From NCBI GenBank assembly GCA_033851845.1, contig JAWWOH010000093.1:26593-90592 (forward strand): 64,000 bases of DNA, read 5' to 3'. This stretch comes from RYN-124 sp033851845. GTDB taxonomy: Bacteria; Actinomycetota; Actinomycetes; Mycobacteriales; SCTD01. The notes beneath the pieces are model-generated. The model did not search any database, was not told where the DNA came from, and saw nothing but the letters and a program-made list of their open reading frames with translations. Of the stretch, positions 26,428 through 34,743 are shown in pieces; position 1 is the stretch's first letter; every line of letters begins with the position of its first letter. The translations under genes and the position numbers were made by a program.

Positions 26428-28397
26428 TCCTCGGATGTCGCGCCCGTCGTGCCCATCTTGTCGTTGATGGCGTTGACGACCGACGGGTCGGCGAGGGTGG
26501 TCACATCGCCGAGCTCGCGGTGCTCGGCGACGTCGCGGAGCAGCCGTCGCATGATCTTGCCGCTGCGGGTCTTGGGCAGCTCGGGTGTGATGAGGATCTG
26601 CCGCGGTTTGGCGATCGGGCCGATCTCCTTCGCGACATGGTCGCGCAGCTCTTGCGCGAATGCCTCGCCGCTGCTGACGTCGTCGGCGACCGAGCCCTTC
26701 GGGGTGACGAACGCGACGATGGCCTGCCCGGTGGTGGCGTCGGTGGCACCGACGACTGCGGCTTCGGCGACGGAGGGATGCGAGACGAGTGCGCTTTCGA
26801 CCTCGGTGGTGCTGATGCGGTGGCCGCTGATGTTCATCACGTCGTCGACGCGGCCGAGCAGCCACAGCACGTGGTCCTGGTCCCACTTCGCGCCGTCGCC
26901 GGCGAAGTAGCGGCCGGGGAACTTCGACCAGTACGTCTCGCGGTAGCGCTGTTCGTCGCCCCAGATGCCGCGCAGCATCGACGGCCACGGCTCCTGCAGC
27001 GTCAGGTAGCCGCCACCGACCTCGCCGACGCTCTTCCCCTCGCCGTTGACGACGTCGACCTCGATGCCCGGCAGGGGTCCCATGGCACTGCCGGGCTTGC
27101 ACGACGTGACGCCCGGCAGGGGCGAGATCATGATGGCGCCGGTCTCGGTCTGCCACCAGGTGTCCACGATCGGGCAGCGGTCGCCGCCGATGACGCGTCG
27201 GTACCAGATCCAGGCCTCCGGGTTGATCGGCTCACCGACACTGCCCAGCACGCGAAGACTGGACATGTCATGTGCGCCGGGCAGCTCCTCGCCCCACTTC
27301 ATGAAGGTGCGGATCGCGGTCGGTGCGGTGTAGAGGATCGACACCTGGTAGCGCTCGACGATCGACCACCATCGGTCCTTGCCGCCGGCGTCCGGGGTGC
27401 CCTCGTACATCACCTGCGTCGCGCCGTTGGCGAGCGGACCGTAGGTCACGTAGCTGTGCCCGGTGACCCAGCCGATGTCGGCCGTGCACCAGTAGACGTC
27501 GGTCTCCGGCTTCAGGTCGAACACCGCCCAGTGCGTCCACGCCGCCTGCGTCAGGTAGCCGCCGGAGGTGTGCAGGATGCCCTTCGGCTTGCCGGTCGTC
27601 CCGGACGTGTAAAGCAGGAACAGCGGCTGCTCGCTGTCGAACGGCTGCGCATGGTGCGTCGCCGGCTGCCGGTCGACGACGTCGTGCCACCACACATCCC
27701 GGTCGGTCCAGGCCACATCCTGTCCGGTACGACGAACGACCAGCACCTTCTCCACGACACCCGACCGCTCGACGGCCTCGTCGACCGCCGGCTTGAGCGC
27801 AGCTGCACTTCCGCGGCGGTAACCGCCGTCGGCGGTGATGACGAACCGGGCCTGCGCGTCGGTGATCCGGTCGACCAGCGCCTGTGCCGAGAAGCCACCG
27901 AACACCACCGAGTGCGGCGCCCCGACCCGGGCGCACGCCAGCATCGCGATGACCGCTTCCGGGATCATCGGCAGGTAGATCATCACCCGATCGCCCGCGT
28001 CGACACCCAGCTCCTCGAGGGCGTTTGCCGCCTTGCAGACCTCGGCGTACAGCTCGGCATAGGTGATGACCCGACGGTCGCCATCCGGCTCGCCCTCCCA
28101 GTACAGCGCGACGCGATCACCGCGACCCGCCTCGACGTGCCGGTCGACGCAGTTGGCCGCGACGTTGAGCTGACCGCCGACGAACCACTTCGCGAACGGC
28201 GGCTCCCACTCCAGCGCCGTGTTCCACTCCTTGTCCCACTGCAACCGGCGGGCCTGCGTCTCCCAGAAGCCGAGGCGATCCGCCCACGCCTCGTCGTACG
28301 CCTCGGCCGTGACGTTCGCGTTCGCCGCCAGCCCCGCCGGCGGCTCGAAGCGGCGCGACTCGCTGGCAAGGGCATCCAGCCCGCTCTGCTCGGTCAT
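26424..28397 (-). CDS. acs: Acetyl-CoA synthetase
   Basis: This AMP-forming acetate-CoA ligase is 657 residues from ATG 28397, the usual length. Motifs: YTSGTTGKPKGI (P-loop), VDTWWQTETGA, DGAKWDQDHVLWLLGR (hinge), and the acetylation-site region PKTRSGKIMRRLLR with the catalytic lysine. It activates acetate for central metabolism and is normally controlled by lysine acetylation. It is divergent from the Fic-like gene with only 41 bases between starts, so promoters must overlap coding sequence or each other. Confidence 0.97.
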   Translation of the reverse strand: MTEQSGLDALASESRRFEPPAGLAANANVTAEAYDEAWADRLGFWETQARRLQWDKEWNTALEWEPPFAKWFVGGQLNVAANCVDRHVEAGRGDRVALYWEGEPDGDRRVITYAELYAEVCKAANALEELGVDAGDRVMIYLPMIPEAVIAMLACARVGAPHSVVFGGFSAQALVDRITDAQARFVITADGGYRRGSAAALKPAVDEAVERSGVVEKVLVVRRTGQDVAWTDRDVWWHDVVDRQPATHHAQPFDSEQPLFLLYTSGTTGKPKGILHTSGGYLTQAAWTHWAVFDLKPETDVYWCTADIGWVTGHSYVTYGPLANGATQVMYEGTPDAGGKDRWWSIVERYQVSILYTAPTAIRTFMKWGEELPGAHDMSSLRVLGSVGEPINPEAWIWYRRVIGGDRCPIVDTWWQTETGAIMISPLPGVTSCKPGSAMGPLPGIEVDVVNGEGKSVGEVGGGYLTLQEPWPSMLRGIWGDEQRYRETYWSKFPGRYFAGDGAKWDQDHVLWLLGRVDDVMNISGHRISTTEVESALVSHPSVAEAAVVGATDATTGQAIVAFVTPKGSVADDVSSGEAFAQELRDHVAKEIGPIAKPRQILITPELPKTRSGKIMRRLLRDVAEHRELGDVTTLADPSVVNAINDKMGTTGATSEE

Positions 28398-28438
28398 GAC
28401 AGGGAGCCTGTCATTCGCGGGTCGGTAGCGTCGAGGCG

Positions 28439-29278
28439 GTGACGACCGCCGCGACCGACCACCTGGCGGCGCTCCTCGACCTGCCCGGCGTGACCGATGC
28501 CGTCGCAAGGACGCGTACGGCGGTCGACGCCCTGCTGGCACATCGCGTCCTGCGCCGTCGGTCGGCCGAGGTCACGGCGGAGTCGGCGTTGCGAGGTGCT
28601 CGCGCCAGTGCCGAGCTCGAAGGCGCCGGCATCGAGCTGGAGCGGCTCCGCGGCCAACTGCTCGCCGGCGGCACGATCACCCTGCCGTCGAAGGACGAGC
28701 GGGGTGCCCGCGTCGTCGAGGGAGCGGTCCGGCTGCACGCCGACCTCGGCTCGGTCCTGGCGTCCTGGAAGCACTCGCCGCGGCAGGCCCTCGCGCGGCT
28801 GCACGTGCTGGCGGCAGCGGAGCTGGTCGAGCCAGATCGGCTCGGCCGCCCGCGGGTCGCCGGTTCGTCGTACGACGACCCGCTCGAGCTCGGACACGCA
28901 CCAGACCCGCTCGAGGTCTCCGCGCGCATCGACGGGCTCTCCCGCGTGCTCACCTCACCGACGACAGCCCCGGCCGTCGTCGTCGCCGCAGTGGTGCACG
29001 GCGAGCTGCTCGCCCTGCGCGCCTTCGGCTCGGTCGACGGACTGGTCGCGCGGGCAGCTGCGCGCCTCGTGCTCGTCGATCGCGGTCTCGATCCCAAGGC
29101 GGTGTCGGCGCCGGAGGTGGGGCACAGCGAGCTGCACCACGAGTACGCCGATGCCGCGCGCGACTACGTCAGCGGGGGACCGGCCGGTGTCGCGCGATGG
29201 ATCGACCACTGCTCCTCCGCGATCGCTCTCGGCGCGCGTGAGGGACTGGCCGTCTGCGAGGCGATCCAGCGGTCCTGA
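28439..29278 (+). CDS. Fic-fold-like protein with degenerate catalytic motif
   Basis: The product is 279 residues, starting at GTG. Homologs in actinomycetes are often labelled oxidoreductase without support. The layout resembles Fic AMP-transferases: S57-x3-E61-G62 fits the inhibitory motif (S/T)xxxE(G/N). Further on, AAVVHGELLALRAF, GLVARAAARLVLVDRGLDP and the HHEYADAARDY segment follow the order of the Fic core. The catalytic HPFx(D/E)GNGRxxR is decayed: at 194-205 the sequence is RAFGSVDGLVAR, keeping only F196, G201 and R205. AMP transfer is therefore unlikely. The Fic relation is my reading of motifs and needs a structure comparison. Confidence 0.7.
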   Translation: MTTAATDHLAALLDLPGVTDAVARTRTAVDALLAHRVLRRRSAEVTAESALRGARASAELEGAGIELERLRGQLLAGGTITLPSKDERGARVVEGAVRLHADLGSVLASWKHSPRQALARLHVLAAAELVEPDRLGRPRVAGSSYDDPLELGHAPDPLEVSARIDGLSRVLTSPTTAPAVVVAAVVHGELLALRAFGSVDGLVARAAARLVLVDRGLDPKAVSAPEVGHSELHHEYADAARDYVSGGPAGVARWIDHCSSAIALGAREGLAVCEAIQRS

Positions 29279-29297
29279 CCCGCTCGTGACATAGGAA

Positions 29298-29323
29298 CGG
29301 CGCCCCGCGGGAGCGGAGCGCCG
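29298..29323 (+). terminator. Terminator hairpin after the Fic-like gene
   Basis: The arms CGGCGCCCCGC and GCGGAGCGCCG pair over 11 positions with one C-A mismatch around the tetraloop GGGA, 19 bases after the stop. Confidence 0.7.
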
Positions 29324-29438
29324 TCACCATGTACGGAAGTGCGGGTTACCAGGCGTGCACCTCAAGTCATCGCACCGGCCAGAGGCCGTTCGATGTGCCT
29401 CACGTGGCGGGTCGCACGTGGGTGCCCGACTGCCGTAC

Positions 29439-29487
29439 ACGGACCGCCGTCGGGGGGAACGTCGTCCTCCGGTCGGCGGTGGTCCGT
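29439..29487 (+). terminator. Long hairpin in convergent intergenic region
   Basis: Bases 29439-29453 and 29473-29487 pair over 15 positions with three G-U wobbles, allowed only when transcribed on the plus strand. The 269-base gap between the converging Fic-like and HAD genes otherwise shows no gene. This may be a second, back-up terminator. Confidence 0.45.
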
Positions 29488-29547
29488 AGCAACGTTGTAC
29501 GCCCGCCGAAGGCTGCTTGTGAAGGGCCGAACGGCAACTACTTTGCG

Positions 29548-30357
29548 CTACTTGTTACTGCCCGCCTTTCGGTGCCCTGCCCACCAGGCGACGCCGATGG
29601 CACCGGCCGCGACGGCGACTCCGGCGTACGCCACCGGCGGCCCCGGCGGCGTCGGCAACGACGGGATCCGGCTGCGCATCCGGACCGGGCGTCGGAACTC
29701 ACGAATCGGCCAGCCGCGCTCCGCTGCGACCTTTCGCAGCGGCTTGTCCGGGTTGACCGCCGTGGGACGCCCGACCGCCTCGAGCATGGGCAGGTCAGTC
29801 ATGGAGTCGCTGTACGCGTAACTCGCACTGAGGTCGTAGCCGTGGTGCTCAGCGAGCTCGCGCATCGCGACCGCCTTGCCCTCGCCGTACGCGTAGAACT
29901 CGATGTCACCGGTGTACAGGCCGTCCTCGACGACCATCCGGGTGGCCACGACCCGGTCGACTCCCAGCATCTCCCCGATCGGCCCGACGACCTCCTCGCC
30001 GCTGCTGCTCACGATGGCCACGTCGCGGCCGGCGCGGTGGTGCTCCTCGAACAGCGCAACGGCTTCGTCGTACACAAGCGGGTTGATCAGGTCGTGCAGC
30101 GTCTCGGCGACGATCGCGTTGACCTGCTCGACCGGCCAGCCGGCGCAGAGCGTCTTGAGGTAGTCGCGCATCTTGTCCATCTGCGTCTGGTCCGCGCCCT
30201 GCAGCATGTAGACGAACTGCGCGTACGACGACTTCAGGACCGCCCGGCGGTTGACCAGGCCGCCCTTGTAGAAGGGCTTGCCGAAGGCAAGGGTGCTCGA
30301 CTTCGCGATGACCGTCTTGTCCAGGTCGAAGAAGGCCGCCGCCCGGTTTTTGCTCAC
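29548..30357 (-). CDS. HAD-IB family phosphatase with C-terminal membrane helix
   Basis: The product is 269 residues from GTG 30357. HAD motif I is AFFDLDKT (D11 and D13), motif II is VSSSGEEVV, and motif IV is YSDSMTDLPMLE. The fold and spacing fit SerB-like HAD-IB enzymes that hydrolyse phosphoserine or related monophosphates. A hydrophobic segment near residues 240-262 and a short basic end suggest a membrane tail. It corresponds to Rv3661 and lies next to the 6C RNA as in mycobacteria. The substrate is not known. Confidence 0.92.
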   Translation of the reverse strand: MSKNRAAAFFDLDKTVIAKSSTLAFGKPFYKGGLVNRRAVLKSSYAQFVYMLQGADQTQMDKMRDYLKTLCAGWPVEQVNAIVAETLHDLINPLVYDEAVALFEEHHRAGRDVAIVSSSGEEVVGPIGEMLGVDRVVATRMVVEDGLYTGDIEFYAYGEGKAVAMRELAEHHGYDLSASYAYSDSMTDLPMLEAVGRPTAVNPDKPLRKVAAERGWPIREFRRPVRMRSRIPSLPTPPGPPVAYAGVAVAAGAIGVAWWAGHRKAGSNK

Positions 30358-30399
30358 CGGTCGCAGGATAGATCGGTGTAGCGGTTTGGACCGGTGGCA

Positions 30400-30417
30400 G
30401 GCGGGGGATGCCCCGCC
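30400..30417. repeat. Perfect 7-bp hairpin in the HAD/6C divergent region
   Basis: GGCGGGG and CCCCGCC flank the tetraloop GATG. It sits 43 bases upstream of the HAD start and about 40 bases before the 6C RNA. It could be an operator or a leader structure of the HAD transcript. Confidence 0.35.
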
Positions 30418-30452
30418 GCAGACAGCGTCGTAGCACCGGCCCTGTCGCGTAC

Positions 30453-30528
30453 GGGTCCGGCTCAACCCCCCCCGGAGTCGGACCTCAGCGAGACGACCCC
30501 TGCCACCCCCCCCGGCAGGGGTCGTCCG
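30453..30528 (+). ncRNA. 6C small RNA
   Basis: Two successive stem-loops each carry eight consecutive C residues in the loop. Stem 1 is 30454-30463 with 30475-30484 (one G-U pair); its loop AACCCCCCCCG is at 30464-30474. Stem 2 is a perfect 13-bp stem, 30492-30504 with 30514-30526; its loop ACCCCCCCC is at 30505-30513. This is the defining structure of the actinobacterial 6C RNA (called B11 in M. tuberculosis). The location between the HAD gene and ssd, on the ssd strand, is the same as in mycobacteria. C-rich loops pair with G-rich targets such as ribosome-binding sites. Exact ends are estimated; the second hairpin probably terminates it. Confidence 0.88.
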
Positions 30529-30633
30529 CGTTTCTGCACAGGCTCGCGCGGGCGTCCACAGGACCTCGGGCGGCGACCCCCGCGACGTCCGTACGGCTCG
30601 AAGGTGGTGGCCCGCCGCTGCCCGGAGGACCTC

Positions 30634-31701
30634 GTGCCGCACCGTCCGCTCGTCATCACCTCGGATCCCGTGCTGCTCGACGACATCGTCCGCATCGCGC
30701 TGACCGCGGGCACCGAGGTAGACGTCGCCACGGACGCCGGTGCCGGCCGGCGTTGCTGGGCGTCCGCCGCCTCGGTCGTGGTCGGGCGGGACGCCGCCGA
30801 GGCCTGCGCCCGGGCCCGGCTGCCGCGACGGCCCGGCGTGGTGCTGATCGGCGACGATCTCGATGAGGCCGGCATCTGGCAGCTCGCGGTCGAGGTCGGC
30901 GCCGAGCACGTCGTCTTCCTCCCCGACGGCGAGCAGTGGCTGGTGGAGATGATCGCCGAGTCCGTGGAGCCGGTGCGGTTCGCCGGCGAGCTCGTCGCCG
31001 TGACCGGCGGCCGCGGTGGCGCGGGCGCGACAACGCTGGCGGCGGCGCTCGCCGTCACCGCGGCCCGGCTCAGCAGGCGGACGCTGCTCGTCGACTCCGA
31101 CCCGCTCGGCGGCGGGATCGACCTCGTTTTCGGAGGCGAGTCCGATCCGGGCGCCCGCTGGCCCGACCTCGGCGCCACCAGTGGCCGGGTGCCCGGCTCG
31201 GCGCTGACCGGCGCGCTGCCGCGCATGAGCGACCTGTCGGTCCTGTCCTGGGACCGCGGCGATGTCCTGCGCGTGCCGCCTGAGGCGATGGAGACCGTCC
31301 TCGAGGCCGGCCGCCGCTCCTGCGAGCTCGTCGTCGCAGACCTGCCCCGGGCGCTCGACGACGCCGGTCGCATCGTCCTGTCGCTCGCTTCGGTGGTGCT
31401 GCTCGTCGTCCCGGCGGAGGTGCGGGCCGCGGCCGCGGCGACGCGGATCGCCACCCAGCTCGCCCCGCTGTGCACCGACCTGCGCCTCGTCGTCCGTGGA
31501 CCCTCGCCGTCCGGCTTGGGACCCGACGAGATCGGCCGGGCGCTGGGCCTTCCACTTGCCGGTTTCCTGCGGCCCGAGCCTGGCCTCGAGCTTGCGCTCG
31601 AACGCGGCGAGCCACCTGCCCGGCGCCGCGGGAGTCCGCTGGCGTCGCTGTGCGAGGCATTGCTCGACGAGGTGCTGCCGACCCAGCGCGCCGCGGCATG
31701 A
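30634..31701 (+). CDS. ssd: Ssd / CpaE-like septum-site and pilus ATPase homolog
   Basis: This MinD/CpaE-superfamily protein of 355 residues heads the tad operon. The GTG at 30634 is chosen because GGAGG lies six bases upstream. The nucleotide site reads GGRGGAGATT (125-134), where the signature lysine is Arg and the P-loop lysine is Ala, so normal ATP hydrolysis is doubtful. VDSDPLGGGID and VVADLPRAL mark the later switch elements. Rv3660c, the M. tuberculosis counterpart, affects septum formation. The N-terminal 110 residues resemble a receiver-like domain without a clear phosphorylation site. Confidence 0.9.
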   Translation: MPHRPLVITSDPVLLDDIVRIALTAGTEVDVATDAGAGRRCWASAASVVVGRDAAEACARARLPRRPGVVLIGDDLDEAGIWQLAVEVGAEHVVFLPDGEQWLVEMIAESVEPVRFAGELVAVTGGRGGAGATTLAAALAVTAARLSRRTLLVDSDPLGGGIDLVFGGESDPGARWPDLGATSGRVPGSALTGALPRMSDLSVLSWDRGDVLRVPPEAMETVLEAGRRSCELVVADLPRALDDAGRIVLSLASVVLLVVPAEVRAAAAATRIATQLAPLCTDLRLVVRGPSPSGLGPDEIGRALGLPLAGFLRPEPGLELALERGEPPARRRGSPLASLCEALLDEVLPTQRAAA

Positions 31702-32843
31702 GCGCCCTCGAGCCGGCCCTGGTCGAGCGGGTCCGCCGCCGGGTCGTGTCCTCGGGCGAGGCGCCGACACCCGGCCGGGTCGCGGCGGCGTTCCAGGCCG
31801 AGGGCGGTGGGCTTCGGGGCGACGCCGCCGGGGTCGTCGCGGCGCTCACCAGCGAGATCGTCGGCACCGGCCCGCTCGCCGCGCTGCTCGCCGACCCCGC
31901 GACCACCGACGTCCTGGTCAACGCCCCCGACGAGGTCTGGGTCGACCGCGGTGACGGACTGCTGCGCACCGCTGTCCGGTTCGCTGACGAGAACGCCGTA
32001 CGACGGCTCGCGCAGCGACTCGCGGCCTCGTCCGGGCGCCGTCTCGACGACGCCCAACCGTGGGTCGATGCGCGGCTGCCGGGCGGTGTCCGCCTGCACG
32101 CCGTGCTGCCACCGCTGGCCCCCGGCGGCACCTGCGTGTCCTTGCGGGTGCCCCGCCGTCGTGTCTTCTCGCTCGCCGAGCTGGTCGACGTCGGCTCCGT
32201 CCCGCCCGACGGCGCCGCGTTGCTGGAGGCGTTGGTGCGGTCGCGGATCGCCTTCCTCGTGACGGGCGGCACCGGCACGGGCAAGACGACGGTGCTGTCC
32301 GCGCTGCTGTCGCTCATCGGAGCCGAGCGACTCGTCGTCGTCGAGGACGCGTGCGAGCTTCGTCCCGCCGTCGAGCACATCGTCCGGCTCGAAGCCCGCC
32401 CGCCCAACGTCGAGGGCACGGGGGGCGTGCGCATGCACGAGCTGGTCCGGCTGGCACTGCGCATGCGGCCCGACCGCCTGGTGGTCGGCGAGGTCCGCGG
32501 TGCCGAGGTGGTCGATCTGCTCGCTGCTCTCAACACCGGGCACGAGGGCGGCTGCGGCACGCTGCATGCCAACTCCGCCGCCGACGTGCCCGCGCGGTTG
32601 GAGGCGCTGGCGGCCTCCGCCGGCATGGGGCGTGATGCTCTGCACAGCCAGCTCGCGTCCGCGTTGCGCGTCGTCGTGCACCTCGCCCGCCCGGCCGGCA
32701 TCCGTCGCGTCGCGGAGGTCTGCCTGCTCGGCCGCGGCGGCGATGGGCTGGTCGCAAGTCGGCTGGCCTGGTCCTGGGACGGCGCGGCTGCTGCCGGCCT
32801 GCCCGGCTCGGCCGCCGCGGAGCTCGCCGGTCTTCTCGGGTGA
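31698..32843 (+). CDS. tadA: TadA secretion ATPase
   Basis: This type II/IV secretion ATPase of the CpaF/TadA branch is 381 residues. The Walker A GGTGTGKT is at 190-197, the Asp box is VVVEDACEL, the Walker B region is RPDRLVVGEVRG, and the His box is GHEGGCGTLHANS. It powers assembly of the Flp pilus. ATGA overlap couples it to ssd, and GTGA to tadB. It corresponds to Rv3659c, part of the conserved helicase/secretion neighbourhood of actinobacteria. Confidence 0.95.
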   Translation: MSALEPALVERVRRRVVSSGEAPTPGRVAAAFQAEGGGLRGDAAGVVAALTSEIVGTGPLAALLADPATTDVLVNAPDEVWVDRGDGLLRTAVRFADENAVRRLAQRLAASSGRRLDDAQPWVDARLPGGVRLHAVLPPLAPGGTCVSLRVPRRRVFSLAELVDVGSVPPDGAALLEALVRSRIAFLVTGGTGTGKTTVLSALLSLIGAERLVVVEDACELRPAVEHIVRLEARPPNVEGTGGVRMHELVRLALRMRPDRLVVGEVRGAEVVDLLAALNTGHEGGCGTLHANSAADVPARLEALAASAGMGRDALHSQLASALRVVVHLARPAGIRRVAEVCLLGRGGDGLVASRLAWSWDGAAAAGLPGSAAAELAGLLG

Positions 32844-33631
32844 CCGCCTGGCTGCCGCTGGCCCTGGCCGCAGGTGCGGCGGCGGCCGCGGTCTCGCCGG
32901 GTGGTGGCGGCTCCCGGCTCGCCGCACTGTCGCTGCCAGCAGCCCCGGGCCGGCGCCGGGGGAGCATGGGCGCAGCGGCACTTGCGGTCGCCGCGGCTGT
33001 CCTGTTGCTGGCCGGCCCGCTGCTGGTGCTGCTCGTGATGGCGGCGCTGGTCGTCCGCACCGCCGACCACGCCCGGCGGGAGCGAACAGCCCAGCAGCAG
33101 GAGCGGGTGCGTGCGCTCGACGCGCTGTCGATGCTCGGCGCCGATCTGCGGGCCGGCCGCGCCGCCGCTGACGCCTTCGATGCAGCAGCAGCGATCGCCT
33201 GCGGGCCGTCCGCCGACGCGCTGTCTGCCGCGGCGTCGGCTGCCCGGCTGGGTGGTGATGTCCAGATCGCGCTGCTGTCCCCGGGCTCCGTCGTCGCGCC
33301 GACGCTGCGTGCGCTGGCTGCCTGCTGGCAGGTCTGCAGCGAGGCCGGCAGCGGTTTGGCCGACGCCGTTGACCGGCTCGAGGAGGGGCTGCGCGCGGCC
33401 GAGGCACAGCGCCTGTCGGTCGCGGCGGAGCTCGCCGGTCCGCGTGCCACGGCCCAGCTCCTCGCCGTGCTGCCGCTGGCCGGCGTCGGCCTGGCCGCGG
33501 CGCTGGGCGCGCACCCGCTCGACCTGCTCCTCGGAACACCGGTGGGTCTGGGTTGCCTCACCGTCGGCTTGGGCCTCGACGGGCTGGGGGTCGTCTGGAC
33601 CCGGCAGCTGACGGAGCGGGCGGCGCGATGA
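32840..33631 (+). CDS. tadB: TadB-like inner membrane assembly protein
   Basis: The product is 263 residues with N-terminal hydrophobic segments, a cytoplasmic type II secretion F-like domain (LSMLGADLRAGRAAADAF to GLADAVDRLEEGLR), and two C-terminal membrane helices. It forms the platform on which TadA acts during Flp pilus assembly. Start GTG overlaps the tadA stop and its own stop overlaps tadC. It corresponds to Rv3658c. Confidence 0.9.
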   Translation: MTAWLPLALAAGAAAAAVSPGGGGSRLAALSLPAAPGRRRGSMGAAALAVAAAVLLLAGPLLVLLVMAALVVRTADHARRERTAQQQERVRALDALSMLGADLRAGRAAADAFDAAAAIACGPSADALSAAASAARLGGDVQIALLSPGSVVAPTLRALAACWQVCSEAGSGLADAVDRLEEGLRAAEAQRLSVAAELAGPRATAQLLAVLPLAGVGLAAALGAHPLDLLLGTPVGLGCLTVGLGLDGLGVVWTRQLTERAAR

Positions 33632-34353
33632 CGCTCGTCGCCGTCGTCCTCGCAGCCGTCGCCGTCTCGCTGGCGACGTCGGCCCGGGTGGACGGGTCCC
33701 TGCGCCTGGCCCGGCTGCACCCGCCCGCGCCGCACCCTCGCGGCGCCGTATCCCCGACAGCAGCCTGCGTCCTCGCTGGTGCTGCTCTGGCGGTGGTCGT
33801 CGGCTTGCCCACGGGACTGGTGCCAGGTGTGGTTGTCGCGGCGGTCGGTCCGGTCCTGCTGAGCCGGCTCGAGCCCGGTTCGGTGCGCCGCGAGCGGGAG
33901 CAGCTCGTTCGCGAGCTTCCGCTGCTGCTCGACCTGCTGGCCGCGTGCCTCGCCGGCGGTGCGTCGCTGGCCGCCGCCGCAGCCGCGGTCGCGGCCGCCC
34001 TCCCGGGACCATGCGCGACCCGGCTTCGCTCCGTGGCCGACGCGCTGCGCGTCGGCAGCCCGCCCGGGGACGCGTGGCTCGCGCTTGCCGGCACGTCGTC
34101 AGACGACCCGCTGGCCTCCGCGGCGCGCCTGCTGGCCCGGGCTGCGGAGGGCGGGACCCCCGTCTCGGCTGCCGTCCGCCGGCTGGCCGGCGACGCGCGC
34201 AGCGCCTCGGCAGCCGCCGGGTCGCAGGCCGCCCGCCGGGTCGGCGTGCTGGCCGTTGCTCCCCTGGGCCTGTGCTTCCTGCCGTCCTTCGTCCTGATCG
34301 GCATCGTGCCGATCGTCGCCGGTCTGGCCGCCCCGCTGCTTCATTCGCTCTGA
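33628..34353 (+). CDS. tadC: TadC-like inner membrane assembly protein
   Basis: The product is 241 residues from ATG 33628. It has N-terminal hydrophobic helices, a T2SS-F-like domain (RELPLLLDLLAACLAGGASL, AEGGTPVSAAVRRL), and a C-terminal pair of helices ending LPSFVLIGIVPIVAGL. It pairs with TadB in the pilus platform and corresponds to Rv3657c. It is the last gene of the tightly overlapping ssd-tadABC block; a hairpin-containing gap follows. Confidence 0.9.
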   Translation: MTLVAVVLAAVAVSLATSARVDGSLRLARLHPPAPHPRGAVSPTAACVLAGAALAVVVGLPTGLVPGVVVAAVGPVLLSRLEPGSVRREREQLVRELPLLLDLLAACLAGGASLAAAAAAVAAALPGPCATRLRSVADALRVGSPPGDAWLALAGTSSDDPLASAARLLARAAEGGTPVSAAVRRLAGDARSASAAAGSQAARRVGVLAVAPLGLCFLPSFVLIGIVPIVAGLAAPLLHSL

Positions 34354-34417
34354 GGGCCGCCGTCCACACGTCACCGACAGCGCTCCACAGATCGCCGGCG
34401 CCGCCCCTGCCCGACGG

Positions 34418-34465
34418 CCGACGGCGGCACCGTCGGATCGGTCGGGCGCCTGCCCGGCGCCCGAC
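34418..34465 (+). promoter_or_regulatory. Tandem hairpins before the pilin gene
   Basis: There are two perfect stems: 34418-34424 with 34430-34436 (CCGACGG/CCGTCGG, loop CGGCA), and 34441-34450 with 34456-34465 (GTCGGGCGCC/GGCGCCCGAC, loop TGCCC). The second ends four bases before the pilin ribosome site GGAGG. They may stabilise a processed pilin mRNA or terminate part of the upstream transcript. Confidence 0.55.
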
Positions 34466-34480
34466 GTCCTGGAGGTTCCG

Positions 34481-34696
34481 ATGCACCGCTTCGCCGCACC
34501 GTCCGTCCTGATCCACCGTCTCTCTGCCCGGCTCCGCGTGAACGGCCCGGAAGCAGGCATGACGACTGCCGAGTACGCCGTCGGCACGGTCGCCGCGTGT
34601 GGCTTCGGCGGCATCCTCTACAAGGTGATCACCAGTCCCGAGATCGTCGGGCTGCTGCGCGACGTCATCTCCTCGGCGTTCCACCTGTCGTTCTGA
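34481..34696 (+). CDS. Flp-type pilin (DUF4244)
   Basis: The product is 71 residues. The prepilin-peptidase motif G-MTTAEYA (cleavage after the Gly preceding MTTAEYAVG) is followed by a hydrophobic helix and a short polar tail. The leader is about 26 residues and basic. It belongs to the DUF4244/Flp-like family and corresponds to Rv3656c. A GGAGG site lies upstream of the ATG. As the major structural subunit it must be made in excess of TadA-C, which fits its separation by a 127-base gap with hairpins. Confidence 0.92.
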   Translation: MHRFAAPSVLIHRLSARLRVNGPEAGMTTAEYAVGTVAACGFGGILYKVITSPEIVGLLRDVISSAFHLSF

Positions 34697-34743
34697 CCGG
34701 TCCCACTGTCCCGGGCCGCCGTCGCGCGGCCCGGGACGCCGGG

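Noticed and set aside
30492..30526. Hairpin as a plain terminator of an upstream gene
   Set aside because: Neighbouring genes diverge here, and the C-rich loop together with the first hairpin fits 6C RNA better.
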